64,000 nucleotides of DNA from an uncultured Lachnospiraceae bacterium (lineage in GTDB: Bacteria > Bacillota > Clostridia > Lachnospirales > Lachnospiraceae): assembly GCA_949287925.1 (NCBI GenBank), contig CASEIR010000054.1:78201-142200 (forward strand), in the 5' to 3' direction. The notes beneath the pieces are model-generated. The model saw nothing but the letters and a program-made list of their open reading frames with translations, did not search any database and was not told where the DNA came from. Shown here one piece after another: positions 53,466-62,104 of this stretch; the first letter of the stretch is position 1, and every line of letters begins with the position of its first letter. The translations under genes were made by a program, and so were the position numbers.

Positions 53466-54758
53466 ATGAGAATTATGAGATTAGATCCGGGAACCAGACA
53501 GAATCTGCTGGAAGATCTTTTAAAACGAAGTCCGAACCAATATGGAGAGTATGAAGCGGGTGTGGCAGATATTCTGGAGCACGTCCGCACCGATAAAGAC
53601 CAGGCGCTGTTTGATTATACAAGAAAATTCGATCGTGCAATGATCTGCGCAGATAATATCAAAGTGACAGAAGAAGAGATTCAGGAAGCATACCGGCTTG
53701 TGGATCCTTCACTGGTGCAGGTCATAAGGAAAGCCCTTGACAATATACGTTCTTATCATGAAAAGCAATGTCAGAGAAGCTGGTTTGACAGCAGGCCGGA
53801 CGGTACCATCCTGGGTCAGAAGGTGACGCCTCTGCAAAGAGTCGGAGTCTATGTCCCGGGTGGAAAAGCGGTATATCCTTCTTCGGTGCTGATGAATATT
53901 GTACCTGCAAAAGTGGCGGGAGTAGATGAGGTTGTCATGGTAACCCCGCCGGGGAAAGACGGAAAGATTACACCGAATACACTGGTGGCCGCTCATGAAG
54001 CCGGAGCAGACGTGATCTATAAAGTAGGCGGAGCCCAGGCGATAGGCGCTCTGGCTTTTGGAACAGAAAGCATCCCCAAAGTGGACAAGATTGTAGGCCC
54101 CGGTAATATTTATGTTGCACTGGCCAAGAAGGCAGTATACGGACATGTGAGTATCGATGCCATTGCAGGACCCAGTGAGATTCTTGTAATCGCAGATGAG
54201 ACGGCTAATCCCCGTTATGTGGCTGCGGATCTCCTTTCCCAGGCAGAGCACGATGAACTGGCTTCCGCAATTCTGGTCACTACCAGTATGGAACTGGCCC
54301 AACAGGTATCGGAACAGGTAGACGCATTTGTAAAATCTCTGTCACGGGCGGAGATCATACAGAAATCACTGGATAATTATGGATATATTCTTGTGGCGGA
54401 TACTTTGGATGATGCCATTGAGACTGCCAATGAGATTGCATCCGAGCATCTGGAAATTCAGACAAAGAATCCCTATGATGTAATGACAAAGATCCGGAAT
54501 GCAGGAGCGATCTTTATCGGAGAATACTCCAGCGAGCCGCTGGGAGACTATTTCGCAGGACCCAATCATGTGCTGCCTACCAACGGGACCGCGAAATTCT
54601 TTTCCCCGCTGTCCGTCGATGATTTTATTAAAAAATCCAGCATTATTGCATATTCCAGGGAAGCACTGGAAGCAGTACACGAAGATATTGAAACATTCGC
54701 AAAGGCAGAGCAGCTGACGGCTCATGCCAATTCTATCCATGTGCGTTTTGAAGAGTAA
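53466..54758 (+). CDS. hisD: Histidinol dehydrogenase
   Basis: 430 residues. 'ERVGVYVPGGKAVYPSSVLMN' type motif ('RVGVYVPGGKAVYPSSVLM' near 125), the signature 'IAGPSEILVIADE' near 235, and zinc-site residues in 'LLSQAEHDELASAILVT'. It carries out the last two steps, histidinol to histidine. GGGAG lies upstream; the in-frame ATG at 53475 is an alternative start. Confidence 0.97.
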   Translation: MRIMRLDPGTRQNLLEDLLKRSPNQYGEYEAGVADILEHVRTDKDQALFDYTRKFDRAMICADNIKVTEEEIQEAYRLVDPSLVQVIRKALDNIRSYHEKQCQRSWFDSRPDGTILGQKVTPLQRVGVYVPGGKAVYPSSVLMNIVPAKVAGVDEVVMVTPPGKDGKITPNTLVAAHEAGADVIYKVGGAQAIGALAFGTESIPKVDKIVGPGNIYVALAKKAVYGHVSIDAIAGPSEILVIADETANPRYVAADLLSQAEHDELASAILVTTSMELAQQVSEQVDAFVKSLSRAEIIQKSLDNYGYILVADTLDDAIETANEIASEHLEIQTKNPYDVMTKIRNAGAIFIGEYSSEPLGDYFAGPNHVLPTNGTAKFFSPLSVDDFIKKSSIIAYSREALEAVHEDIETFAKAEQLTAHANSIHVRFEE

Positions 54759-54773
54759 CAGGAGGTGGAGCAT

Positions 54774-55361
54774 ATGAACAGAACAGCGGAGTGTAACCGT
54801 AAGACAAAAGAAACGAATATCTCAGTCGCCCTAGATCTGGACGGAGCCGGAAAAAAGGACATCCATACCGGAATCGGATTCTTTGACCATATGCTGGACG
54901 GCTTTGCCCGGCACGGACTTTTTGATCTGCGTGTGGAAGTTTCCGGTGATCTGGAGGTGGACTGTCATCATACCATAGAAGATACAGGTATCGTATTAGG
55001 GCAGGCAATCCGCCAGGCTCTTGGAGATAAGTCCGGGATCCGGCGTTATGGACATTGTATTCTGCCTATGGACGAGACCCTTGCCCTTTGTGCCATTGAT
55101 CTGTCCGGAAGGCCGTATCTGAAATTTGACGCAGATTTCACGGCAGAATGTCTGGGCGGAATGGATACGGAGATGATCCGGGAATTCTTCTATGCCGTAT
55201 CCTACAGCGCCATGATGAACCTTCATCTGCGAATCATGGATGGAGGCAATAATCATCATATGGCGGAAGCATTGTTTAAGAGTTTTGGAAAGTCCCTGGA
55301 TATGGCTGTCCAGAAGGAGCCCAGAATTGATGGCGCCTGGACAACGAAGGGAAGCTTATAA
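54774..55361 (+). CDS. hisB: Imidazoleglycerol-phosphate dehydratase
   Basis: 195 residues, monofunctional. Two metal-binding repeats are visible: 'GIGFFDHMLDGFARHG' near residue 34 with 'DCHHTIEDTGIVLGQA' near 63, and 'NLHLRIMDGGNNHHMAEALFK'. No histidinol-phosphatase domain is fused. ATG 54774 has GGAGG 8 bases upstream; GTG 54765 overlaps that site. Confidence 0.97.
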   Translation: MNRTAECNRKTKETNISVALDLDGAGKKDIHTGIGFFDHMLDGFARHGLFDLRVEVSGDLEVDCHHTIEDTGIVLGQAIRQALGDKSGIRRYGHCILPMDETLALCAIDLSGRPYLKFDADFTAECLGGMDTEMIREFFYAVSYSAMMNLHLRIMDGGNNHHMAEALFKSFGKSLDMAVQKEPRIDGAWTTKGSL

Positions 55362-55375
55362 AGGAGATATGACAG

Positions 55376-56662
55376 ATGAGAAACTATAAAAGACTGATTC
55401 CCTGTATTCTGATTGCAGGCGGGAAAGCAGTAAAGTGGTTTGATGATAAAACGGTGATAGCCGAAGACGTATTACAGCTGGCAAAATACTTCAGTGATCA
55501 CGGAGCAGATGAACTGATTATTTTCGATTTGTCTGAAACAGACGAAGAACATGATGAAACCATTGATCTGATGAAGCGCATCAACCGGGTTATCCGTATT
55601 CCCATGGTGGCCGGAGGAAATATACGCCGGCAGGAGGATGTAAAAAAAGTGCTGTACGCAGGAGCAAAACGTGCGATTTTGAATTTCTCGAAACAAGACA
55701 GCACCAAATTGATCGAAGATGCAGCCAAAAGATTTGGCAAGGAAAAGATTGCTGTGTCGCTGAATGATTTTGACGCATTGTTCAAGCATCAGCATATGAT
55801 TGACGAGTGCTGCAGCGAGATCATATTCATGCACAGACTGGATCTGGATTCTGTCATGAATGTGACAGATATTCCCTGTGTAATTGTAACGGATACTATG
55901 GAGGAGCCGGAACTGTTTAAGATCTTAAAATGTCCTGGAGTCCGGGGACTGTCCGGACGTTTTATCAGTCAGCCGGATATGGATTTCCATGGGTTCAAGG
56001 AAACATGCGCGTCTATGGAGATTAAGATGACTTCCTTCGAAAGCATTATGGAATTTTCAGAATTTAAAACGAATGACCAGGGATTACTGCCGGTGGTTGT
56101 ACAGCACTATAAGACGCAGGAAGTGCTGATGCTGGCCTATATGAATGAAGAAGCCTTCAACCAGACCATCAAAACAGGAAAGATGACCTATTACAGCCGC
56201 AGCCGTAAAAAACTTTGGGTCAAAGGAGAGACCAGCGGCCATTATCAGTATGTAAAATCTCTGACCATCGACTGTGATCTGGATACCCTGCTTGCCAAAG
56301 TAGATCAGGTTGGAGCCGCCTGCCATACCGGAAATCCAACCTGTTTCTTCCAGCCGCTTGCAGGTTCCGATTATGATGAACATAATCCGCTGAAGATCTT
56401 TGAGTCGGTATATAATACGATACTGGACCGCAAGAAGAACCCCAAAGAGGGATCCTATACCAATTATCTGTTTGATAAGGGGATCGATAAGATTCTGAAA
56501 AAAGTGGGAGAGGAAGCGACGGAAGTGGTGATCGCGGCCAAGAATCCCAATCCGGAAGAAGTGAAGTACGAACTGTCCGATTTCCTGTATCATGCCATGG
56601 TGCTGATGGTGGAGAAAGGAATCAGCTGGGAAGATATTGTGCGGGAACTGGCGGACCGTTAA
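55376..56662 (+). CDS. hisIE: HisF-like domain fused to HisI and HisE
   Basis: 428 residues in three parts. Residues about 1-215 are a HisA/HisF-like barrel ('LIPCILIAGGKAVKW', 'GADELIIFDLSETD', 'IPMVAGGNIRRQEDV', 'AGAKRAILNF'). Residues about 225-320 are PRA-cyclohydrolase HisI ('PVVVQHYKTQEVLMLAYMNE', 'VDQVGAACHTGNPTCFF'). Residues about 335-428 are PRA-pyrophosphohydrolase HisE ('KILKKVGEEATEVVIAAKN'). HisI and HisE should do steps 2 and 3. The barrel lacks HisF's first aspartate (CLDV reads CILI) and apparently the second (SLND for xxID), and the GGG phosphate loop reads GGN, so it may be non-catalytic. Confidence 0.9.
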   Translation: MRNYKRLIPCILIAGGKAVKWFDDKTVIAEDVLQLAKYFSDHGADELIIFDLSETDEEHDETIDLMKRINRVIRIPMVAGGNIRRQEDVKKVLYAGAKRAILNFSKQDSTKLIEDAAKRFGKEKIAVSLNDFDALFKHQHMIDECCSEIIFMHRLDLDSVMNVTDIPCVIVTDTMEEPELFKILKCPGVRGLSGRFISQPDMDFHGFKETCASMEIKMTSFESIMEFSEFKTNDQGLLPVVVQHYKTQEVLMLAYMNEEAFNQTIKTGKMTYYSRSRKKLWVKGETSGHYQYVKSLTIDCDLDTLLAKVDQVGAACHTGNPTCFFQPLAGSDYDEHNPLKIFESVYNTILDRKKNPKEGSYTNYLFDKGIDKILKKVGEEATEVVIAAKNPNPEEVKYELSDFLYHAMVLMVEKGISWEDIVRELADR

Positions 56663-56716
56663 ACGACTGCATAAGGAAAAAACTGCCGTCATATAATGCA
56701 CTGAGGTGATAATTAT

Positions 56717-57022
56717 ATGAATGAATCCGAAAAGCGAAGACAGCGTCTTCTTCAGGAAACCAGGCAGTTATACAGCGATAAAGGAATGATACCGGCGGTA
56801 CATCCCAGATACGGAGCCGTGTATCATAAATTGTATGAAAAGGATGAAGCAGCCGTGCCGGGTAGTACATTCGGCATACGGCTGCTTTTGTGCTGTTTTT
56901 TATTTGTACTGTTTCTGACGGCTGACAGACAGGACCAGAAGATCCTGGACGTGAGCAGCGACCAGATCCTGGAATATGTAACACAGGATACGGATGTTGC
57001 GGAAGTGTGGAAGAATCTCTGA
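56717..57022 (+). CDS. Small single-helix membrane protein, unknown
   Basis: 101 residues: a charged N-terminal half ('ESEKRRQRLLQETRQLYSDK'), one membrane helix ('FGIRLLLCCFLFVLFLTAD', about residues 52-70) and an acidic tail. GAGGTGATAATT precedes the ATG. It follows the his operon by 54 bases and may be co-transcribed, but nothing links it to histidine. Family not recognised. The codon use looks normal, and the frame is open for its whole length with no competing frame. Confidence 0.65.
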   Translation: MNESEKRRQRLLQETRQLYSDKGMIPAVHPRYGAVYHKLYEKDEAAVPGSTFGIRLLLCCFLFVLFLTADRQDQKILDVSSDQILEYVTQDTDVAEVWKNL

Positions 57023-57061
57023 TGAAATTCATCTGTTCAAATAGATAGAATTATATCTTAA

Positions 57062-57090
57062 TTGACATTAAGAATGCCATTTAGTACAAT
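57062..57090 (+). promoter_or_regulatory. Candidate sigma-A promoter of the radical SAM operon
   Basis: TTGACA (57062-57067), 17 bases, TACAAT (57085-57090), about 87 bases before the GTG start. The 154-base gap holds nothing else clear. Confidence 0.78.
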
Positions 57091-57176
57091 TTATACGGAT
57101 TAATATAATAATTTGTGATTTGAACTTGTTGATGAGAGATTATCAGAACGATAAATACTACTGAGAGGTATGAAAA

Positions 57177-59042
57177 GTGAGAAAATTAGCGCTTTCTGAC
57201 GATATTCTATTAAAAATCGAAAAGCCGGCCCGCTACATCGGCGGTGAAGTGAACGCGGTGATGAAGGATAAGGGAAAGGTAGATATCCGCTTTGCCATGT
57301 GCTTCCCGGACGTGTACGAGATCGGCATGTCCCATCTGGGAATCCAGATTCTGTATGATATGTTCAACAGAAGGGAGGATGTGTGGTGCGAACGTGTCTA
57401 CTCCCCCTGGCTGGATCTGGATGAGGTCATGCGTAAGGAACACATTCCATTGTTCGCCCTGGAATCCCAGGATCCCATACGGGAGTTCGATTTTCTGGGT
57501 ATTACCATCCAGTATGAGATGTGCTATACCAATATTCTGCAGATCCTGGATCTGTCCGGGATTCCTTTGCACAGCAAGGACCGTACAGAACAGGATCCCA
57601 TCGTGATCGGCGGAGGCCCCTGTACCTATAATCCGGAGCCGCTGGCAGAATTTTTTGATTTGTTTTACATTGGAGAAGGAGAGACGGTCTATGACCAGCT
57701 TCTGGATCTTTATAAGGAGAATCAAAGAAACGGAGGGACAAGAGCACAGTTCCTCGAGAAGGCCGCGAAAATTGAAGGAATCTACGTGCCTTCATTCTAT
57801 ACGGTGGATTATAACGAGGACGGAACCATTGCCAGTTTCCGTCCGGCGAATCCCTGCGCGCCGGAAGTCATACACAAGCAGGTGGTAATGGATCTGGGAG
57901 AAACTACCTATCCGGAAAAACCGGTGGTTCCCTTTATTAAAGTGACGCAGGACCGGGTGGTTCTGGAGATTATGCGTGGATGTATCCGGGGATGCCGGTT
58001 CTGCCAGGCCGGAATGCTGTACCGGCCCACCAGGGAACGGGATCTTAAGACCCTGAAGGAATACGCATATCAGATGCTGAAGAATACGGGCCATGAGGAG
58101 ATCTCTCTTAGTTCTTTAAGCTCCAGTGATTATACCGAGCTGAAGGAGCTGGTACTGTTCCTGATCCGGGAGTTCAAGGGGAAAGGAATCAATATCTCCC
58201 TGCCGTCTCTTAGGATCGACGCCTTTTCGCTGGATGTGATGGGACAAGTCCAGGATATCCGCAAGAGCAGCCTGACCTTTGCTCCGGAAGCCGGATCCCA
58301 GAGAATGCGCAATGTCATCAATAAAGGACTGACGGAAGAAGTGATCCTTGACGGGGCAGCACAGGCCTTTGCAGGAGGCTGGAACAAGGTGAAGCTTTAT
58401 TTCATGCTGGGGCTGCCTACAGAAACCGAAGAAGATATGCGGGCTATTCCGGAACTGGCGGACAAGATTGCCCGAAGATATTATGAGATTCCAAAGGAAG
58501 AACGGAACGGAAAATGCCAGATCACGACCAGTACGTCCTTCTTCATTCCCAAACCATTTACCCCGTTCCAGTGGGCCAGAATGTATACCAATGAAGAATA
58601 TGTGGCGAAAGCTGCGGTTGTCAAACACGGGTTCCAGGAACAGCTGAACCGCAAGAGCCTTAAGTATCACTGGCACGACGCGGAAGTGACCGTGCTGGAA
58701 GGCGTATTTGCGAGAGGGGACCGGCGGGTAGGAAAGGTGCTGGAGGAAGCCTACCGCCTGGGCTGTCTCTATGATTCCTGGAGTGATTTCTTTGACAATG
58801 ATAAATGGATGGAGGCATTTGAGCGCTGCGGTTTAGACCTTGGATTCTACAATTTAAGAGAGCGGAGTACGGAAGAGATTCTGCCCTGGGATTTTATTGA
58901 TATCGGTGTGTCCAAAGCATTCCTGAAGCGGGAATGGGAACGCGCGCTGCGAGGAGAAGTCACCCCCAACTGCCGGATGCAGTGTTCCGGCTGCGGTGTG
59001 GCAAAATGGAAAGGAGGGGTCTGTGTTGAAGGCAAGAATTAA
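57177..59042 (+). CDS. Radical SAM protein of the TIGR03960 type
   Basis: 621 residues: N-terminal B12-binding-like region ('CFPDVYEIGMSHLGIQILYDMF'), then a radical SAM core with C-x3-C-x2-C in 'MRGCIRGCRFCQAGMLYRP' near residue 270. The C-terminus ends in a cysteine cluster, 'CRMQCSGCGVAKWKGGVC'. The family is always near a DUF2344 protein, which here overlaps its end by 20 bases; in some species they are fused. Reaction unknown. GTG start with GAGAGG upstream. Confidence 0.92.
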   Translation: MRKLALSDDILLKIEKPARYIGGEVNAVMKDKGKVDIRFAMCFPDVYEIGMSHLGIQILYDMFNRREDVWCERVYSPWLDLDEVMRKEHIPLFALESQDPIREFDFLGITIQYEMCYTNILQILDLSGIPLHSKDRTEQDPIVIGGGPCTYNPEPLAEFFDLFYIGEGETVYDQLLDLYKENQRNGGTRAQFLEKAAKIEGIYVPSFYTVDYNEDGTIASFRPANPCAPEVIHKQVVMDLGETTYPEKPVVPFIKVTQDRVVLEIMRGCIRGCRFCQAGMLYRPTRERDLKTLKEYAYQMLKNTGHEEISLSSLSSSDYTELKELVLFLIREFKGKGINISLPSLRIDAFSLDVMGQVQDIRKSSLTFAPEAGSQRMRNVINKGLTEEVILDGAAQAFAGGWNKVKLYFMLGLPTETEEDMRAIPELADKIARRYYEIPKEERNGKCQITTSTSFFIPKPFTPFQWARMYTNEEYVAKAAVVKHGFQEQLNRKSLKYHWHDAEVTVLEGVFARGDRRVGKVLEEAYRLGCLYDSWSDFFDNDKWMEAFERCGLDLGFYNLRERSTEEILPWDFIDIGVSKAFLKREWERALRGEVTPNCRMQCSGCGVAKWKGGVCVEGKN

Positions 59043-59748
59043 ATTCCGCAAATATGGGATTATGCGGTTTATCGGACATCTGGATGTGATGCGTTATTTT
59101 CAGAAAGCCATGCGAAGAGCCGACATTCCCATTGCATTTACGGGCGGATACAGTCCCCACATGATCATGTCTTTTGCCCAGCCTCTGGGTGTGGGAATTA
59201 CCAGTGACGGAGAGTATCTGGACGTGGAGCTGACTGAAGCCATCTCTTCTAGGAAGGCGGTCAGCCAGCTGAACGCCGTTATGACGGAAGGGATTGAAGT
59301 AGTCAGCTTTGTGAAGATCCCGGATGATAAGAAATGCAGCGGCATGACCATTGTATCCGCCGCCCGTTACCGGATTCTTCCGCTTCAGTCCGGGAAATCC
59401 ATGGATCTTACCATTCCGGCGCCGGAAGCGTGGAAGAAGGGAGTCTGTGATTTTCTTGCAAGACCTGAGATCCTGGTTATGAAGAAAACGAAGCGAAGTG
59501 AAAAAGAAGTGGACATCCGGCCCATGATCTATGAGATGGAAGTGAAAAATGATGCGCTGGAGCTTTTGCTTGCTGCAGGAAGTGAAGAGAATCTGAAGCC
59601 GGATCTGGTGATGGACACCTTTCTGCTGTATATGGGCAGTGATCCGGCTACTTTCCCTTATCATGTACACCGGATGGATATTCTGGCGAAAAATGTGGAA
59701 GGCAGCGGATATCTGGCCCTGGACGCCCTGGGCGAAGTAATCGGATAG
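59023..59748 (+). CDS. DUF2344 / TIGR03936 protein
   Basis: 241 residues. 'KFRKYGIMRFIGHLDVMRYFQKAMRRADIP' and 'GYSPHMIMSFAQPLGVGITS' are the DUF2344 signature. It partners the radical SAM gene it overlaps; the pair usually sits beside RNase G and rplU. GGAGG at 59013-59017 supports GTG 59023; TTG 59026 is equally possible by spacing. Function unknown, probably an accessory or substrate-binding part for the radical SAM enzyme. Confidence 0.9.
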   Translation: MLKARIKFRKYGIMRFIGHLDVMRYFQKAMRRADIPIAFTGGYSPHMIMSFAQPLGVGITSDGEYLDVELTEAISSRKAVSQLNAVMTEGIEVVSFVKIPDDKKCSGMTIVSAARYRILPLQSGKSMDLTIPAPEAWKKGVCDFLARPEILVMKKTKRSEKEVDIRPMIYEMEVKNDALELLLAAGSEENLKPDLVMDTFLLYMGSDPATFPYHVHRMDILAKNVEGSGYLALDALGEVIG

Positions 59749-59760
59749 AGGAGGGCTGAT

Positions 59761-60243
59761 ATGAGTAAAAAAGAAGTAAAGACGAATGCGATGCGGATTC
59801 TGGACAGGAAGAAGATCGCTTATGAATACAAGGAATATGAATGCGATGAATTTACAGACGGGATTCAGGTGGCGGACAAGCTGGGACTGGATCATGCACT
59901 GGTATATAAGACCATTGTAACGGTGGGGAAAAGCGGAGGGCATTATGTGTTTGTGATTCCCATTGAAGCGGAGATTGATTTCAAGAAGGCAGCCAGAACT
60001 GTGGGAGAAAAGTCCCTGGAAATGCTGCATTTAAAGGATCTTACCAAGGTGACCGGATATGTGCGGGGCGGCTGTACGGCTATCGGTATGAAAAAGCAGT
60101 TTCCCACGGTGATACAGGAGTCTGCGGAAAAACTGCCTTATATCTATGTCAGCGGGGGCAAGCTGGGAATGCAGCTGAAGCTGGATCCCAAGGATCTAAG
60201 AGCGGCTTCCGGAGCAAGCTTCGCGGATGTGATATTCGGATAA
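59761..60243 (+). CDS. ybaK: YbaK/EbsC-type Cys-tRNA(Pro) deacylase
   Basis: 160 residues of the YbaK branch: 'EYECDEFTDGIQVADKLGLD', 'KTIVTVGKSGGHYVFVIPIE', and 'GYVRGGCTAIGMKKQFPTVI' with the conserved GGxxPxG-like loop altered to GGCTAIG as in YbaK. It removes cysteine wrongly attached to tRNA(Pro). 12 bases after the DUF2344 gene. Confidence 0.93.
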   Translation: MSKKEVKTNAMRILDRKKIAYEYKEYECDEFTDGIQVADKLGLDHALVYKTIVTVGKSGGHYVFVIPIEAEIDFKKAARTVGEKSLEMLHLKDLTKVTGYVRGGCTAIGMKKQFPTVIQESAEKLPYIYVSGGKLGMQLKLDPKDLRAASGASFADVIFG

Positions 60244-60247
60244 TGCG

Positions 60248-60276
60248 TTGCAGACTTGCGAAAAATGAGGTAAGAT
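60248..60276 (+). promoter_or_regulatory. Candidate promoter for aspartate kinase
   Basis: TTGCAG (60248-60253), 17 bases, TAAGAT (60271-60276). The leader of about 40 bases has no lysine riboswitch. Confidence 0.5.
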
Positions 60277-60319
60277 AAGAGCGTTGAAAGAATAGTTAGT
60301 TGGAGGAATACGTAAGAAG

Positions 60320-61651
60320 ATGATAAAAGTTGTAAAATTTGGCGGAAGTTCACTGGCAAGTGCAGAGCAGTTTAAGAAGGTGGCAAGAATCATACGGAAA
60401 GATCAGGATCGTCGTTATGTGATTCCGTCTGCACCGGGGAAACGCACGCCGGATGATACAAAGGTTACGGATATGTTGTACAGCTGTTATGCGCTGGCAA
60501 ATATGGACGAGGATTGCGATGAAGAATTTGAAGAGCAGCTGAACCGGATACGGGAAAGATATGAGGAAATTATAAAAGGCCTGGATCTGGATCTGGATCT
60601 GACTGACGAGTTCCGCACCATACGGGAGAATTTTATCCGTCGGATCGGAAGAGACTATGCTGCGTCCAGAGGAGAATATCTGAATGGTCTTATTATGTCC
60701 GCCTATCTGGGATATGACTTTATCGACGCGGCTGAGGTCATACAGTTTGATGAAGCGGGGAATTTTCTGGCTGATGAGACGAATCAGATCTTAAGCGGGC
60801 GTATCCGCGAAGTGGAAAGAGCCGTGATCCCGGGATTCTATGGGGCGATGCCGGATGGAACGATTAAGACATTTTCCAGAGGCGGTTCGGATATCACCGG
60901 ATCCATCGTAGCCCGTGCAATTCATGCAGATATGTATGAGAACTGGACGGATGTGTCAGGATTTTTGATCGCTGATCCCAGAATCATTAAGAATCCGAAA
61001 GCCATCGATGTGATCACTTACCGGGAACTGCGGGAGCTTTCCTATATGGGGGCTACCGTACTCCATGAAGACGCCATTTTTCCGGTGAGAAGAGAAGGAA
61101 TTCCGATTAACATCCGTAATACCAATATTCCGGAAGACAAGGGGACTCTGATCGTAGAAGGCACCTGCAGGAAGCCTCGGTTTGTTATCACTGGAATTGC
61201 CGGGAAGAAGGACTTTGCTTCTATCACGATCGAGAAGGCGATGATGAACTCAGAAGTCGGATTTTGTAAAAAGGTGCTGGAGGTTTTTGAAGACAATCAG
61301 ATTTCTATTGAACATATGCCTTCCGGCATTGATACAATGACCATCTTCGTACATCAAGATGAATTCGAAGAGAAAGAACAGAAGGTAATCGCAGGAATCC
61401 ACCGGGCTGTGGAACCGGATTTCCTGGAACTGGAATCAGATCTTGCGCTGATCGCCGTTGTGGGCAGAGGCATGCGGGCGACAAGGGGGACGTCCGGACG
61501 CATCTTTTCCGCTCTGGCCCATGCAAATGTGAACGTCAAGATGATCGATCAAGGCTCCAGCGAGCTGAATATCATCATCGGCGTACGGAATCATGACTTT
61601 AACGACGCGATCCGGGCAATCTACGACATTTTTGTGAATACGATGATTTAA
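60320..61651 (+). CDS. lysC: Aspartate kinase
   Basis: 443 residues. N-terminal kinase domain with 'VVKFGGSSLASAEQFKKV' and 'TFSRGGSDITGSIVARAI' near residue 190; two C-terminal ACT domains ('MNSEVGFCKKVLEVFEDN' and 'VVGRGMRATRGTSGRIFSAL'), so feedback control by lysine and/or threonine is expected. First step of the Asp family; no other pathway genes are adjacent. A short repeat (GLDLDLDL, residues about 91-98) comes from a small GATCTG-type DNA repeat. GGAGGAATACG lies upstream. Confidence 0.93.
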   Translation: MIKVVKFGGSSLASAEQFKKVARIIRKDQDRRYVIPSAPGKRTPDDTKVTDMLYSCYALANMDEDCDEEFEEQLNRIRERYEEIIKGLDLDLDLTDEFRTIRENFIRRIGRDYAASRGEYLNGLIMSAYLGYDFIDAAEVIQFDEAGNFLADETNQILSGRIREVERAVIPGFYGAMPDGTIKTFSRGGSDITGSIVARAIHADMYENWTDVSGFLIADPRIIKNPKAIDVITYRELRELSYMGATVLHEDAIFPVRREGIPINIRNTNIPEDKGTLIVEGTCRKPRFVITGIAGKKDFASITIEKAMMNSEVGFCKKVLEVFEDNQISIEHMPSGIDTMTIFVHQDEFEEKEQKVIAGIHRAVEPDFLELESDLALIAVVGRGMRATRGTSGRIFSALAHANVNVKMIDQGSSELNIIIGVRNHDFNDAIRAIYDIFVNTMI

Positions 61652-61678
61652 AAGGCAAAGACTTGGGGAGGTCTTCAA

Positions 61679-62104
61679 ATGAATATTTTATTTTTCTTAA
61701 AGCCGAAAAGTGAAGTGGCATATATTTATGATTATCATACCCTTCGCCAGGCGCTGGAAATCATGGAATACCATAAGTATTCTTCTGTGCCCATTTTGAA
61801 TAAAGAGGGAGAATATGTGGGCACCATCACGGAAGGCGATCTTCTGTGGTCGTTGAAGCGGTGGAATCTTCTGAATCTGAAGGATGCGGAAGACATCAGT
61901 ATCATGAAGATTGACCGCCGGCTGGATTATCTGTCCGTATCGGCAGAGTCGGATATGGAGGATCTCATCGGCAGAGTGATGGAACAGAACTTTGTTCCGG
62001 TGGTAGATGACCAGAAGCATTTTATCGGTATCATTACCCGCCGGGATATTATCGGATACTGTTATGACAAGATAAAGGAATGTGAGAATTGTGAGAATCA
62101 TTGA
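61679..62104 (+). CDS. CBS-domain pair protein
   Basis: 141 residues made of two CBS motifs ('HTLRQALEIMEYHKYSSVPILN' near 20 and 'DLIGRVMEQNFVPVVDDQKHFIGIITRRDII' near 95), the fold that binds adenine nucleotides such as AMP or ATP. No fused effector domain. It overlaps the amidohydrolase by 14 bases, and follows aspartate kinase by 27, so it may sense energy charge for one of them. GGGGAGG precedes the ATG. Confidence 0.9.
   Translation: MNILFFLKPKSEVAYIYDYHTLRQALEIMEYHKYSSVPILNKEGEYVGTITEGDLLWSLKRWNLLNLKDAEDISIMKIDRRLDYLSVSAESDMEDLIGRVMEQNFVPVVDDQKHFIGIITRRDIIGYCYDKIKECENCENH

Noticed and set aside
58960-60030. 356-codon antisense open frame over the DUF2344 and YbaK genes
   Set aside because: Covers two secure genes on the other strand; no motif and no start signal.
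60244-60319. Lysine riboswitch before aspartate kinase
   Set aside because: The 76-base gap is far too short and contains a promoter-like sequence instead.
60585-60605. GATCTG-type tandem repeat in the aspartate kinase gene
   Set aside because: Three short in-frame copies coding LDLDLD; likely a simple slippage product, not a functional repeat.
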